NCBI RefSeq assembly: GCF_051020975.1 | Contig: NW_027478158.1 | Location: 4,650,001 to 4,714,000, forward strand | Reading direction: 5' to 3' | Source: Osmia lignaria lignaria | Lineage: Eukaryota > Arthropoda > Insecta > Hymenoptera > Megachilidae | DNA length: 64,000 nucleotides | In this document: in pieces, positions 52,104 through 62,713 of the stretch | Numbering within the stretch: the stretch's first letter is position 1 | Layout of the letters: every line of letters begins with the position of its first letter | Program-made: the position numbers and the translations under genes | The notes under the pieces: generated by a model | Seen by the model: only the letters and a program-made list of their open reading frames with translations | Databases searched by the model: none | What the model was told of the DNA's origin: nothing

Positions 52104-54357
52104 TTGCAGATTTATCTCAAGGGAAGGGGCCTGACGGACATATTTCGAGATATTTCTTCTTCTTGTTGTTCTTCTTCTGCACAGCTAAGCTGGAAGTGGC
52201 ATTTGCAGCTCGCAATAGTGCAGAGTTATCTCGAAGAAAGGGGCCACGGTGTTTCTGTATCTCTATTATGTTGGTGCGGCTTCGGAACTTTAAAATATCT
52301 TTATATATCTCGAGAACTACGCATCTGATTAAAAAATATCATAGAACGTAAAAAGTAGGAAACTTAATTCTCTACAAATAAAGTCGCTTAACATTTTGCC
52401 ATAGCTCGCTTCGTTTCCGAGATATTTGCAGATTTATCTCAAGGGAAGGGGCCTGACGGACATATTTCGAGATATTTCTTCTTCTTGTTGTTCTTCTTCT
52501 GCACAGCTAAGCTGGAAGTGGCATTTGCAGCTCGCTGTAGTGCAGAGTTATCTCAAAGAAAGGGGCCACGGTGTTTCTGTATCTCTATTATGTTGGTGCG
52601 GCTTCGGAACTTTTAAATATCTTGATATATCTCGAGAACTACGCATCTGATCAAATAATATCATAGAACATAAAAAGTAGGAAACGTAATTCTCCACAAA
52701 TAAGGTCTCTTAACATTTTGCCATAGCTCGCTTCGTTTCCGAGATATTTGCAGATTTATCTCAAGGGAAGGGGCCTGACGGACATATTTCGAGATATTTC
52801 TTCTTCTTGTTGGTCTTCTTCTGCACAGCTAAGCTGGAAGTGGCATTTGCAGCTCGCAATAGTGCAGAGTTATCTCGAAGAAAGGGGCCACGGTGTTTCT
52901 GTATCTCTATTATGTTGGTGCGGCTTCGGATCTTTTAAATATCTCGATATATCTCGAAAACTACGCTTCTGATCAAAAAATATCATAGAACGTAAATTGT
53001 GGGAAACATAATTCTCTACAAAAAAGGTCTCTTAACATTTTGCCATAGCTCGCTTCGTTTCCGAGATATTTGCAGATTTATCTCAAGGGAAGGGGTCTGA
53101 CGGACATATTTCGAGATATTTCTTCTTCTTGTTGTTCTTCTTCTGCACAGCTAAGCTGGAAGTGGCATTTGCTTCTCGCAATAGTGCAGAGTTATCTCAA
53201 AGAAAGGGGCCACGGTGTTTCTGTATCTCTATTATGTTGGTGCGGCTTCGGAACTTTTAAATATCTTGATATATCTCGAGAACTACGCATCCGATCAAAA
53301 AATATCATAGAACATAAAAAGTAGGAAACTTAATTCTCTACAAAAAAGGTCTCTTAACATTTTGCCATAGCTCGCTTCGTTTCCGAGATATTTGCAGATT
53401 TATCTCGAGGGAAGGGGCCTGACGGACATATTTCGAGATATTTCTTCTTCTTGTTGTTCTTCTTCTGCACAGCTAAGCTGGACGTGGCATTTACAGCTCG
53501 CAATAGTGCAGAGTTATCTCAAAGAAAGGGGCCACGGTGTTTCTGTATCTCTATTATGTTGGTGCGGCTTCGGAACTTTTAAATATCTTGATATATCTCG
53601 AGAACTACGCATCTGATCAAAAAATATCATGGAACATAAAAAGGAGGAAACTTAATTCTCTACAAATAAGGTCTCTTAACATTTTGCCATAGCTCGCTTC
53701 GTTTCCGAGATATTTGCAGATTTATCTCAAGGGAAGGGGCCTGACGGACATATTTCGAGATATTTCTTCTTCTTGTTGGTCTTCTTCTGCACAGCTAAGC
53801 TGGAAGTGGCATTTGCAGCTCGCAATAGTGCAGAGTTATCTCAAAGAAAGGGGCCACGGTGTTTCTGTATCTCTATTATGTTGGTGCGGCTTCGGAACTT
53901 TTAAATATCTTGATATATCTCGAGAACTACGCATCCGATCAAAAAATATCATAGGACATAAAAAGTAGGAAACTTAATTCTCTACAAAAAAGGTCTCTTA
54001 ACATTTTGCCATACCTCGCTTCGTTTCCGAGATATTTGCAGATTTATCTCGAGGGAAGGGGCCTGACGGACATATTTCGAGATATTTCTTCTTCTTGTTG
54101 TTCTTCTTCGGCACAGCTAAGCTGGAAGCGGCATTTGCAGCTCGCAATAGTGCAGAGTTATCTCAAAGAAAGGGGCCACGGTGTTTCTGTATCTCTATTA
54201 TGTTGGTGCGGCTTCGGAACTTTTTAATATCTCGATATATCTCGAAAACTACGCTTCTGATCAAAAAATATCATAGAACATAAATTGTAGGAAACATAAT
54301 TCTCTACAAAAAAGGTCTCTTAACATTTTGCCATAGCTCGCTTCGTTTCCGAGATAT
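52104..54357 (+). repeat. Seven monomers, mostly A-type
   Basis: Units at 52748 and 53714 share TTGTTGGTCTTC. The unit at 53070 has TTTGCTTCTCGC. Units at 53392 and 54036 start with TATCTCGAGGG. The unit at 54036 ends GAACTTTTTAATATC with a B tail, a mark shared with 54680-55001. No other feature was seen. Confidence 0.8.
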
Positions 54358-55645
54358 TTGCAGATATATCTCAAGGGAAGGGACCTGACGGACATATTTC
54401 GAGATATTTCTTCTTCTTGTTGTTCTTCTTCTGCACAGCTAAGCTGGAAGTGGCATTTACAGCTCGCAATAGTGCAGAGTTATCTCAAAGAAAGGGGCCA
54501 CGGTGTTTCTGTATCTCTATTATTTTGGTGCGGCTTCGGAACTTTTAAATATCTTGATATATCTCGAGAACTACGCATCTGATCAAAAAATATCATAGAA
54601 CATAGAAAGTAGGAAACGTAATTCTCTACAAAAAAGGTCTCTTACCATTTTGCCATAGCTCGCTTCGTTTCCGAGATATTTGCAGATTTATCTCAAGGGA
54701 AGGGGCCTGACGGAAATATTTCGAGATATTTCTTCTTCTTGTTGTTCTTCTTCTGCACAGCTAAGCTGGAAGTGGCATTTGCAGCTCGCAATAGTGCAGA
54801 GTTATCTCAAAGAAAGGGGCCACGGTGTTTCTGTATCTCTATTATGTTGGTGCGGCTTCGGAACTTTTTAATATCTCGATATATCTCGAAAACTACGCTT
54901 CTGATCAAAAAATATCATAGAACATAAATTGTAGGAAACATAATTCTCTACAAAAAAGGTCTCTTAACATTTTGCCATAGCTCGCTTCGTTTCCGAGATA
55001 TTTGCAGATATATCTCAAGGGAAGGGACCTGACGGACATATTTCGAGATATTTCTTCTTCTTGTTGTTCTTCTTCTGCACAGCTAAGCTGGAAGTGGCAT
55101 TTACAGCTCGCAATAGTGCAGAGTTATCTCAAAGAAAGGGGCCACGGTGTTTCTGTATCTCTATTATTTTGGTGCGGCTTCGGAACTTTTAAATATCTTG
55201 ATATATCTCGAGAACTACGCATCTGATCAAAAAATATCATAGAACATAGAAAGTAGGAAACGTAATTCTCTACAAAAAAGGTCTCTTAACATTTTGCCAT
55301 AGCTCGCTTCGTTTCCGAGATATTTGCAGATTTATCTCAAGGGAAGGGGCCTGACGGAAATATTTCGAGATATTTCTTCTTCTTGTTGTTCTTCTTCTGC
55401 ACAGCTAAGCTGGAAGTGGCATTTGCAGCTCGCAATAGTGCAGAGTTATCTCAAAGAAAGGGGCCACGGTGTTTCTGTATCTCTATTATGTTGGTGCGGC
55501 TTCGCAACTTTTAAATATCTTGATATATCTCGAGAACTACGCATCTGATCAAAAAATATCATTGAACATAAAAAGTAGGAAACTTAATTCTCTACAAAAA
55601 AGGTCTCTCAACATTTTGCCGCAGCTCGCTTCGTTTCCGAGATAT
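54358..55645 (+). repeat. Two dimers, 644 bp each
   Basis: First units (54358, 55002) have GGGAAGGGACC, TATTATTTTGG and tails ACATAGAAAGTAGG. Second units (54680, 55324) have GACGGAAATATTTCG. The second unit of the second dimer departs from its partner at the 3' end, where it carries CTTCGCAAC and ATCATTGAAC (see the chimera entry). Confidence 0.87.
55324..55645 (+). repeat. Chimeric monomer from two neighbouring HOR slots
   Basis: The 5' part has GACGGAAATATT and GCAATAGTG, as in the unit at 57577. The 3' part has CTTCGCAAC and ATCATTGAAC, as in the unit at 57899. In the two downstream copies of the HOR these marks are in two successive monomers. The switch lies between 55435 and 55505. The simplest reading is an unequal exchange that removed one monomer, or the reverse event downstream. 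Confidence 0.85.
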
Positions 55646-57255
55646 TTGCAGATTTATCTCAAGGGAAGGGGCCTGACGGACATATTTCGAGATATTTCTT
55701 CTTCTTGTTGTTCTTCTTCTGCACAACTAAGCTGGAAGTGGCATTTGCAGCTCGCAATAGTGCAGAGATATCTCAAAGAAAGGGGCCACGGTGTTTCTGT
55801 ATCTCTATTATGTTGGTGCGGCTTCGGAACTTTTAAATATCTTGATATATCTCGAGAACTACGCGTCTGATCAAAAAATATCATAGAACATAAAAAGTAG
55901 GAAACATAATTCTCTACAAAAAAGGTCTCTCAACATTTTGCCATAGCTCGCTTCGTTTCCGAGATATTTGCAGATTTATCTCAAGGGAAGTGGCCTGACG
56001 GACATATTTCGAGATATTTCTTCTTCTTGTTGTTCTTCTTCTGCACAGCTAAGCTGGAAGTGGCATTTGCGGCTCGCACTAGTGCAGAGTTATCTCAAAG
56101 AAAGGGGCCACGGTGTTTCTGTATCTCTATTATGTTGGTGCGGCTTCGGAACTTTTAAATATCTTGATATATCTCGAGAACTACGCATCTGATCAAAAAA
56201 TATCATAGAACATAAAAAGTAGGAAACTTAATTCTCTACAAAAAAGGTCTCTTAACATTTTGCCATAGCTCGCTTCGTTTCCGAGATATTTGCATATTTA
56301 TCTCAAGGGAAGGGGCCTGACGGACATATTTCGAGATATTTCTTCTTCTTGTTGTTCTTCTTCCGCACAGCTAAACTGGAAGTGGCATTTCCAGCTCGCA
56401 ATAGTGCAGAGTTATCTCGAAGAAAGGGGCCACGGTGTTTCTGTATCTCTATTATGTTGGTGCGGCTTCGGAACTTTTAGATATCTTGATATATCTCGAA
56501 AACTACGCTTCTGATTAAAAAATATCATAGAACATAAATTGTAGGAAACATAATTCTCTACAAAAAAGGTCTCTTAACATTTTGCCATAGCTCGTTTCGT
56601 TTCCGAGATATTTGCAGATATATCTCAAGGGAAGGGGCCTGACGGACATATTTCGAGATATTTCCTCTTCTTGTTGTTCCTCTTCTGCACAGCTAAACTG
56701 GAAGTGGCATTTCCAGCTCGCAATAGCGCAGAGTTATCTCAAAGAAAGGGGCCACGGTGTTTCTGTATCTCCATTATGTTGGTGCGTCTTCGGAACTTTT
56801 AAATATCTCGATATATCTCGAAAACTACGCTTCTGATCAAAAAATATCATAGAACATAAATTGTAGGAAACATAATTCTCTACAAAGAACGTCTCTTAAC
56901 ATTTTGCCATAGCTCGCTTCGTTTCCGAGATATTTGCAGATATATCTCAAGGGAAGGGGCCTGACGGACATATTTCGAGATATTTCTTCTTCTTGTTGTT
57001 CTTCTTCCGCACAGCTAAGCTGGAAGTGGCATTTACAGTTCGCAATAGTGCAGAGTTATCTCAAAGAAAGGGGCCACGGTGTTTCTGTATCTCTGTTATG
57101 TTGGTGCGGCTTCGGAACTTTTAAATATCTTGATATATCTCGAGAACTACGCATCTGATCAAAAAATATCATAGAACGTAAAAAGTAAGAAACTTAATTC
57201 TCTACAAAAGAGGTCTCTTAACATTTTCCCATAGCTCGCTTCGTTTCCGAGATAT

Positions 57256-57576
57256 TTGCAGATTTATCTCAAGGGAAGGGGCCTGACGGACATATTTCGA
57301 GATATTTCTTCTTCTTGTTGTTCTTCTTCTGCACAGCTAAGCTGGAAGTGGCATTTGCGGCTCGCACTAGTGCAGAGTTATCTCAAAGAAAGGGGCCACG
57401 GTGTTTCTGTATCCCTATTATGTTGGTGCGGCTTCGGAACTTTCTATATCTCGATATATCTCGAAAACTACGCTTCTGATCAAAAAATATCATAGAACAT
57501 AAATTGTAGGAAACATAATTCTCTACAAAAAAGGTCTCTTAACATTTTGCCATAGCTCGCTTCGTTTCCGAGATAT
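57256..57576 (+). repeat. 321-bp monomer with one-base deletion
   Basis: GAACTTTCTATATCTCG replaces GAACTTTTAAATATCTCG near 57438-57450, for a net loss of one base. The rest of the unit is a B type with TATCCCTATT. Confidence 0.93.
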
Positions 57577-59830
57577 TTGCAGATTTATCTCAAGGGAAGG
57601 GGCCTGACGGAAATATTTCGAGATATTTCTTCTTCTTGTTGTTCTTCTTCTGCACAGCTAAGCTGGAAGTGGCATTTGCAGCTCGCAATAGTGCAGAGTT
57701 ATCTCAAAGAAAGGGGCCACGGTGTTTCTGTATCTCTATTATGTTGGTGCGGCTTCGGAACTTTTAAATATCTTGATATATCTCGAGAACTACGCATCTG
57801 ATCAAAAAATATCATAGAACATAAAAAGTAGGAAACTTAATTCTCTATAAAAAAGGTCTCTTAACATTTTGCCATAGCTCTCTTCGTTTCCGAGATATTT
57901 GCAGATTTATCTCAAGGGAAGGGGCCTGACGGACATATTTCGAGATATTTCTTCTTCTTGTTGTTCTTCTTCTGCACAGCTAAGCTGGAAGTGGCATTTG
58001 CAGCTCGCAGTAGTGCAGAGTTATCTCAAAGAAAGGGGCCACGGTGTTTCTGTATCTCTATTATGTTGGTGCGGCTTCGCAACTTTTAAATATCTTGATA
58101 TATCTCGAGAACTACGCATCTGATCAAAAAATATCATTGAACATAAAAAGTAGGAAACTTAATTCTCTACAAAAAAGGTCTCTTAACATTTTGCCACAGC
58201 TCGCTTCGTTTCCGAGATATTTGCAGATTTATCTCAAGGGAAGGGGCCTGACGGACATATTTCGAGATATTTCTTCTTCTTGTTGTTCTTCTTCTGCACA
58301 GCTAAGCTGGAAGTGGCATTTGCAGCTCGCAATAGTGCAGAGATATCTCAAAGAAAGGGGCCACGGTGTTTCTGTATCTCTATTATGTTGGTGCGGCTTC
58401 GGAACTTTTAAATATCTTGATATATCTCGAGAACTACGCGTCTGATCAAAAAATATCATAGAACATAAAAAGTAGGAAACATAATTCTCTACAAAAAAGG
58501 TCTCTCAACATTTTGCCATAGCTCGCTTCGTTTCCGAGATATTTGCAGATTTATCTCAAGGGAAGTGGCCTGACGGACATATTTCGAGATATTTCTTCTT
58601 CTTGTTGTTCTTCTTCTGCACAGCTAAGCTGGAAGTGGCATTTGCGGCTCGCACTAGTGCAGAGTTATCTCAAAGAAAGGGGCCACGGTGTTTCTGTATC
58701 TCTATTATGTTGGTGCGGCTTCGGAACTTTTAAATATCTTGATATATCTCGAGAACTACGCATCTGATCAAAAAATATCATAGAACATAAAAAGTAGGAA
58801 ACTTAATTTTCTACAAAAAAGGTCTCTTAACATTTTGCCATAGCTCGCTTCGTTTCCGAGATATTTGCATATTTATCTCAAGGGAAGGGGCCTGACGGAC
58901 ATATTTCGAGATATTTCTTCTTCTTGTTGTTCTTCTTCCGCACAGCTAAACTGGAAGTGGCATTTCCAGCTCGCAATAGTGCAGAGTTATCTCGAAGAAA
59001 GGGGCCACGGTGTTTCTGTATCTCTATTATGTTGGTGCGGCTTCGGAACTTTTAGATATCTTGATATATCTCGAAAACTACGCTTCTGATTAAAAAATAT
59101 CATAGAACATAAATTGTAGGAAACATAATTCTCTACAAAAAAGGTCTCTTAACATTTTGCCATAGCTCGTTTCGTTTCCGAGATATTTGCAGATATATCT
59201 CAAGGGAAGGGGCCTGACGGACATATTTCGAGATATTTCCTCTTCTTGTTGTTCTTCTTCTGCACAGCTAAACTGGAAGTGGCATTTCCAGCTCGCAATA
59301 GCGCAGAGTTATCTCAAAGAAAGGGGCCACGGTGTTTCTGTATCTCCATTATGTTGGTGCGTCTTCGGAACTTTTAAATATCTCGATATATCTCGAAAAC
59401 TACGCTTCTGATCAAAAAATATCATAGAACATAAATTGTAGGAAACATAATTCTCTACAAAGAACGTCTCTTAACATTTTGCCATAGCTCGCTTCGTTTC
59501 CGAGATATTTGCAGATTCAGCTCAAAGGAACTGGCCTGACGGACATATTTCGAGATATTTCTTCTTCTTGTTGTTCTTCCTCTGCACAGCTAAGCTGGAA
59601 GTGGCATTTGCAGCTCGCAATAGTGCAGAGTTATCTCAAAGAAAGGGGCCACGGTGTTTCTGTATCTCTATTATGTTGGTGCGGCTTCGGAACTTTTAAA
59701 TATCTTGATATATCTCGGGAACTACGCATCTGATCAAAAAATATCATAGAACATAGAAAGTAGGAAACGTAATTCTCTACAAAAAAGGTCTCTTAACATT
59801 TTGCCATAGCTCGCTTCGTTTCCGAGATAT
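57577..59830 (+). repeat. Seven-monomer higher-order repeat, copy 2 (complete)
   Basis: This is the clearest copy of the 2,254-bp HOR: GACGGAAATATT unit; CTTCGCAAC unit with GCAGTAGTG and ATCATTGAAC; GAGATATCTC unit; GGGAAGTGGCC unit; TTGCATATTTATC N unit; N unit with AATAGCGCAG; T unit. The next copy starts at 59831 with the same first four slots. Confidence 0.92.
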
Positions 59831-61118
59831 TTGCAGATTTATCTCAAGGGAAGGGGCCTGACGGAAATATTTCGAGATATTTCTTCTTCTTGTTGTTCTT
59901 CTTCTGCACAGCTAAGCTGGAAGTGGCATTTGCAGCTCGCAATAGTGCAGAGTTATCTCAAAGAAAGGGGCCACGGTGTTTCTGTATCTCTATTATGTTG
60001 GTGCGGCTTCGGAACTTTTAAATATCTTGATATATCTCGAGAACTACGCATCTGACCAAAAAATATCATAGAACATAAAAAGTAGGAAACTTAATTCTCT
60101 ATAAAAAAGGTCTCTTAACATTTTGCCATAGCTCTCTTCGTTTCCGAGATATTTGCAGATTTATCTCAAGGGAAGGGGCCTAACGGACATATTTCGAGAT
60201 ATTTCTTCTTCTTGTTGTTCTTCTTCTGCACAGCTAAGCTGGAAGTGGCATTTGCAGCTCGCAGTAGTGCAGAGTTATCTCAAAGAAAGGGGCCACGGTG
60301 TTTCTGTATCTCTATTATGTTGGTGCGGCTTCGCAACTTTTAAATATCTTGATATATCTCGAGAACTACGCATCTGATCAAAAAATATCATTGAACATAA
60401 AAAGTAGGAAACTTAATTCTCTACAAAAAAGCTCTCTTAACATTTTGCCACAGCTCGCTTCGTTTCCGAGATATTTGCAGATTTATCTCAAGGGAAGGGG
60501 CCTGACGGACATATTTCGAGATATTTCTTTTTCTTGTTGTTCTTCTTCTGCACAGCTAAGCTGGAAGTGGCATTTGCAGCTCGCAATAGTGCAGAGATAT
60601 CTCAAAGAAAGGGGCCACGGTGTTTCTGTATCTCTATTATGTTGGTGCGGCTTCGGAACTTTTAAATATCTTGATATATCTCGAGAACTACGCGTCTGAT
60701 CAAAAAATATCATAGAACATAAAAAGTAGGAAACATAATTCTCTACAAAAAAGGTCTCTCAACATTTTGCCATAGCTCGCTTCGTTTCCGAGATATTTGC
60801 AGATTTATCTCAAGGGAAGTGGCCTGACGGACATATTTCGAGATATTTCTTCTTCTTGTTGTTCTTCTTCTGCACAGCTAAGCTGGAAGTGGCATTTGCG
60901 GCTCGCACTAGTGCAGAGTTATCTCAAAGAAAGGGGCCACGATGTTTCTGTATCTCTATTATGTTGGTGGGGCTTCGGAACTTTTAAATATCTTGATATA
61001 TCTCGAGAACTACGCATCTGATCAAAAAATATCATAGAACATAAAAAGTAGGAAACTTAATTCTCTACAAAAAAGGTCTCTTAACATTTTGCCATCGCTC
61101 GCTTCGTTTCCGAGATAT
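59831..61118 (+). repeat. Seven-monomer higher-order repeat, copy 3 (first four slots)
   Basis: The first four slots of 57577-59830 recur 2,254 bp downstream (GACGGAAATATT; CTTCGCAAC with ATCATTGAAC; GAGATATCTC; GGGAAGTGGCC). After 61118 the order is lost. Private changes include TTTCTTTTTCTTG at about 60535 and CACGATGTTTC at about 60939. Confidence 0.9.
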
Positions 61119-61425
61119 TTGCAGATTTATCTCAAGGGAAGGGTCCTGATGGACATATTTCGAGATATTTCTTCTTCTGCACAGCTAAGCTGGAAGTGGC
61201 ATTTGCAGCTCGCAATAGTGCAGAGTTATCGCAAAGAAAGGGGCTACGGTGTTTCTGTATCTCTATTATGTTGGTGCGGCATCGGAACTTTTAAATATCT
61301 TGATATATCTCGAGAACTACGCATCTGATCAAAAAATATCATAGAACATAAAAAGTAGCAAACTTAATTCTCTACAAAAAAGGTCTCTTAACATTTTGCC
61401 ATAGCTCGCTTCGTTTCCGAGATAT
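61119..61425 (+). repeat. 307-bp monomer with 15-bp deletion in the TTC/GTT tract
   Basis: ATTTCTTCTTCTGCACAGC replaces the longer tract, so 15 bases are missing. The deletion lies wholly within the TTC/GTT microsatellite-like segment, as expected of replication slippage. The unit also has GGGTCCTGATGG, TATCGCAAAG and GGGGCTACGG. It is the largest length change in the window. Confidence 0.94.
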
Positions 61426-61459
61426 TTGCAGATTTATCTCAAGGGAAGGGGCCTGACGG
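61392..61459 (+). repeat. Internal duplication of the monomer, long copy
   Basis: This 68-bp stretch crosses the chosen monomer boundary (monomer positions 289-322 then 1-34). It holds CATTTTGC, AGCTCGC, TGCAGATTTATCTCAA and AAGGGGCC then ACGG. The same elements in the same order occur within the monomer at 61522-61571. Over the best 31 aligned bases of the right part, 28 match with one two-base gap. The octamer CGAGATAT lies in the 12 bases that the short copy lacks. Confidence 0.75.
61419..61440. other. Imperfect dyad GAGATA / TATCTC at the monomer junction
   Basis: GAGATA at 61419-61424 is the reverse complement of TATCTC at 61435-61440, with ten bases between. In units with TTGCAGATATATCTC (for example 61741-61762) the arms lengthen to seven bases with an eight-base spacer. 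T units (CAGCTC) and H units (TATCAC) lose one arm. A short dyad could be a protein site or weak hairpin; no function is shown. Confidence 0.55.
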
Positions 61460-61475
61460 ACATATTTCGAGATAT

Positions 61476-61500
61476 TTCTTCTTCTTGTTGTTCTTCTTCT
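61476..61500 (+). repeat. TTC/GTT tract inside the monomer
   Basis: A pyrimidine-rich, three-base-periodic tract made of TTC repeats with a TTGTTG interruption occupies monomer positions 51-75. It is the site of the 15-base deletion at 61119-61425 and of several substitutions (TTCCTC, TTGTTC, TTGGTC) across the array. Confidence 0.85.
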
Positions 61501-61521
61501 GCACAGCTAAGCTGGAAGTGG

Positions 61522-61571
61522 CATTTGCAGCGCGCAATAGTGCAGAGTTATCTCAAAGAAAGGGGCCACGG
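61522..61571 (+). repeat. Internal duplication of the monomer, short copy
   Basis: This is the 50-bp partner of 61392-61459 (monomer positions 97-146): CATTTGC, AGCGCGC (AGCTCGC in other units), TGCAGAGTTATCTCAA, AAGGGGCC, ACGG. Relative to the long copy it lacks 1, 3, 12 and 2 bases at four places, which sum to the 18-base length difference. The pair is present in essentially every monomer. Confidence 0.75.
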
Positions 61572-61747
61572 TGTTTCTGTATCTCTATTATGTTGGTGCG
61601 GCTTCGGAACTTTTAAATATCTTGATATATCTCGAGAACTACGCATCTGATCAAAAAATATCATAGAACATAAAAAGTAGGAAACTTAATTCTCTACAAA
61701 AAAGGTCTCTTAACATTTTGCCATAGCTCGCTTCGTTTCCGAGATAT

Positions 61748-62713
61748 TTGCAGATATATCTCAAGGGAAGGGGCCTGACGGACATATTTCGAGATATTTC
61801 TTCTTCTTGTTGTTCTTCTTCTGCACAGCTAAGCTGGAAGTGGCATTTACAGCTCGCAATAGTGCAGAGTTATCTCAAAGAAAGGGGCCACGGTGTTTCT
61901 GTATCTCTATTATGTTGGTGCGGCTTCGGAACTTTTAAATATCTTGATATATCTCGAGAACTACGCTTCTGATCAAAAAATATCATAGAACATAAATTGT
62001 AGGAAACATAATTCTCTACAAAAAACGTCTCTTAACATTTTGCCATAGCTCGCTTCGTTTCCGAGATATTTGCAGATTCAGCTCAAAGGAACTGGCCTGA
62101 CGGACATATTTCGAGATATTTCTTCTTCTTGTTGTTCTTCTTCTGCACAGCTAAGCTGGAAGTGGCATTTGCAGCTCGCAATAGAGCAGAGTTATCTCAA
62201 AGAGAGGGGCCACGGTGTTTCTGTATCTCTATTATGTTGGTGCGGCTTCGGAACTTTTAAATATCTTGATATATCTCGAGAACTACGCATCTGATCAAAA
62301 AATATGATAGAAGATAAAAAGTAGGAAACTTAATTCTCTACAAAAAAGGTCTCTTAACATTTCGCCATAGCTCGCTTCGTTTCCGAGATATTTGCAGATT
62401 TATCTCAAGGGAAGGGGCCTGTCGGACATATTTCGAGATATTTCTTCTTCTTGTTGTTCTTCTTCTGCACAGCTAAGCTGGAAGTGGCATTTGCGGCTCG
62501 CACTAGTGCAGAGTTATCTCAAAGAAAGGCGCCACGGTGTTTCTGTATCTCTATTATGTTGGTGCGGCTTCGGAACTTTTAAATATCTTGATATATCTCG
62601 AGAACTACGCATCTGATCAAAAAATATCATAGAAGATAAAAAGTAGGAAACTTAATTCTCTACAAAAAAGGTCTCTTAACATTTTGCCATAGCTCGCTTC
62701 GTTTCCGAGATAT
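61748..62713 (+). repeat. Three monomers: A with B-like CGCTTC, T, B/A mixed
   Basis: The first has the seven-base-pair dyad form GATATATCTC after TTGCA. The T unit has GCAATAGAGCAG and a tail ATATGATAGAAGATAAAAAG. The third has GCCTGTCGG, AAAGGCGCC and the same AGAAGATAAAAAG tail. No other feature was seen. Confidence 0.8.

Larger units (their letters stand above)
55324..57576 (+). repeat. Seven-monomer higher-order repeat, copy 1 (rearranged)
   Basis: Order: the chimeric monomer, GAGATATCTC unit with CGCGTCTG, GGGAAGTGGCC unit, TTGCATATTTATC N unit with TTTTAGATATC, N unit with AATAGCGCAG and ACAAAGAACG, an A unit with ACAGTTCGC, and a B unit with a one-base deletion. The middle slots match 58221-59508 and, in part, 60475-61118. 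Confidence 0.88.
61426..61747 (+). repeat. Reference monomer, variant A
   Basis: This unit is one substitution (T to G at 61532) away from the commonest A-type sequence and serves as the reference. In order it holds TTGCAGAT, a purine-rich stretch ending in GGGGCC, an octamer CGAGATAT, a TTC/GTT pyrimidine-rich tract, a GC-richer middle with GGAAGTGG, a second GGGGCC stretch, and TATGTTGGTGCGG. An AT-rich part follows with ATATCTTG and ATATCTCG ten bases apart, then the palindrome TCTCGAGA, TGATCA, three A-tracts (A5 to A6), and a closing CGAGATAT. The A variant is defined by CTCGAGAAC followed by CGCATCTG. Confidence 0.95.

Noticed and set aside
61476..61500. Independent microsatellite locus
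   Set aside because: The TTC/GTT tract is a fixed part of each monomer with the same length in nearly all units, not a separate expanded locus.
61649..61703. Phased A-tracts giving strong DNA bending
   Set aside because: A5 to A6 tracts at monomer positions 228-233, 247-251 and 273-278 have centre spacings near 18 and 26 bases, which are not multiples of the helical repeat. Curvature is possible but not supported by phasing.
61426..61747. Hammerhead ribozyme in the satellite, as known from some animal satellites of similar length
   Set aside because: The conserved CTGANGA core is absent on either strand. The closest strings, CTGACGGAC and CTGATCAAA, do not fit, so the catalytic core cannot form.
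61426..61747. CENP-B box
   Set aside because: TTCG occurs several times (CTTCGTTTCCGAG, TTTCGAGATATTTC, CTTCGGAAC), but none has the required A and CGGG at the right spacing.
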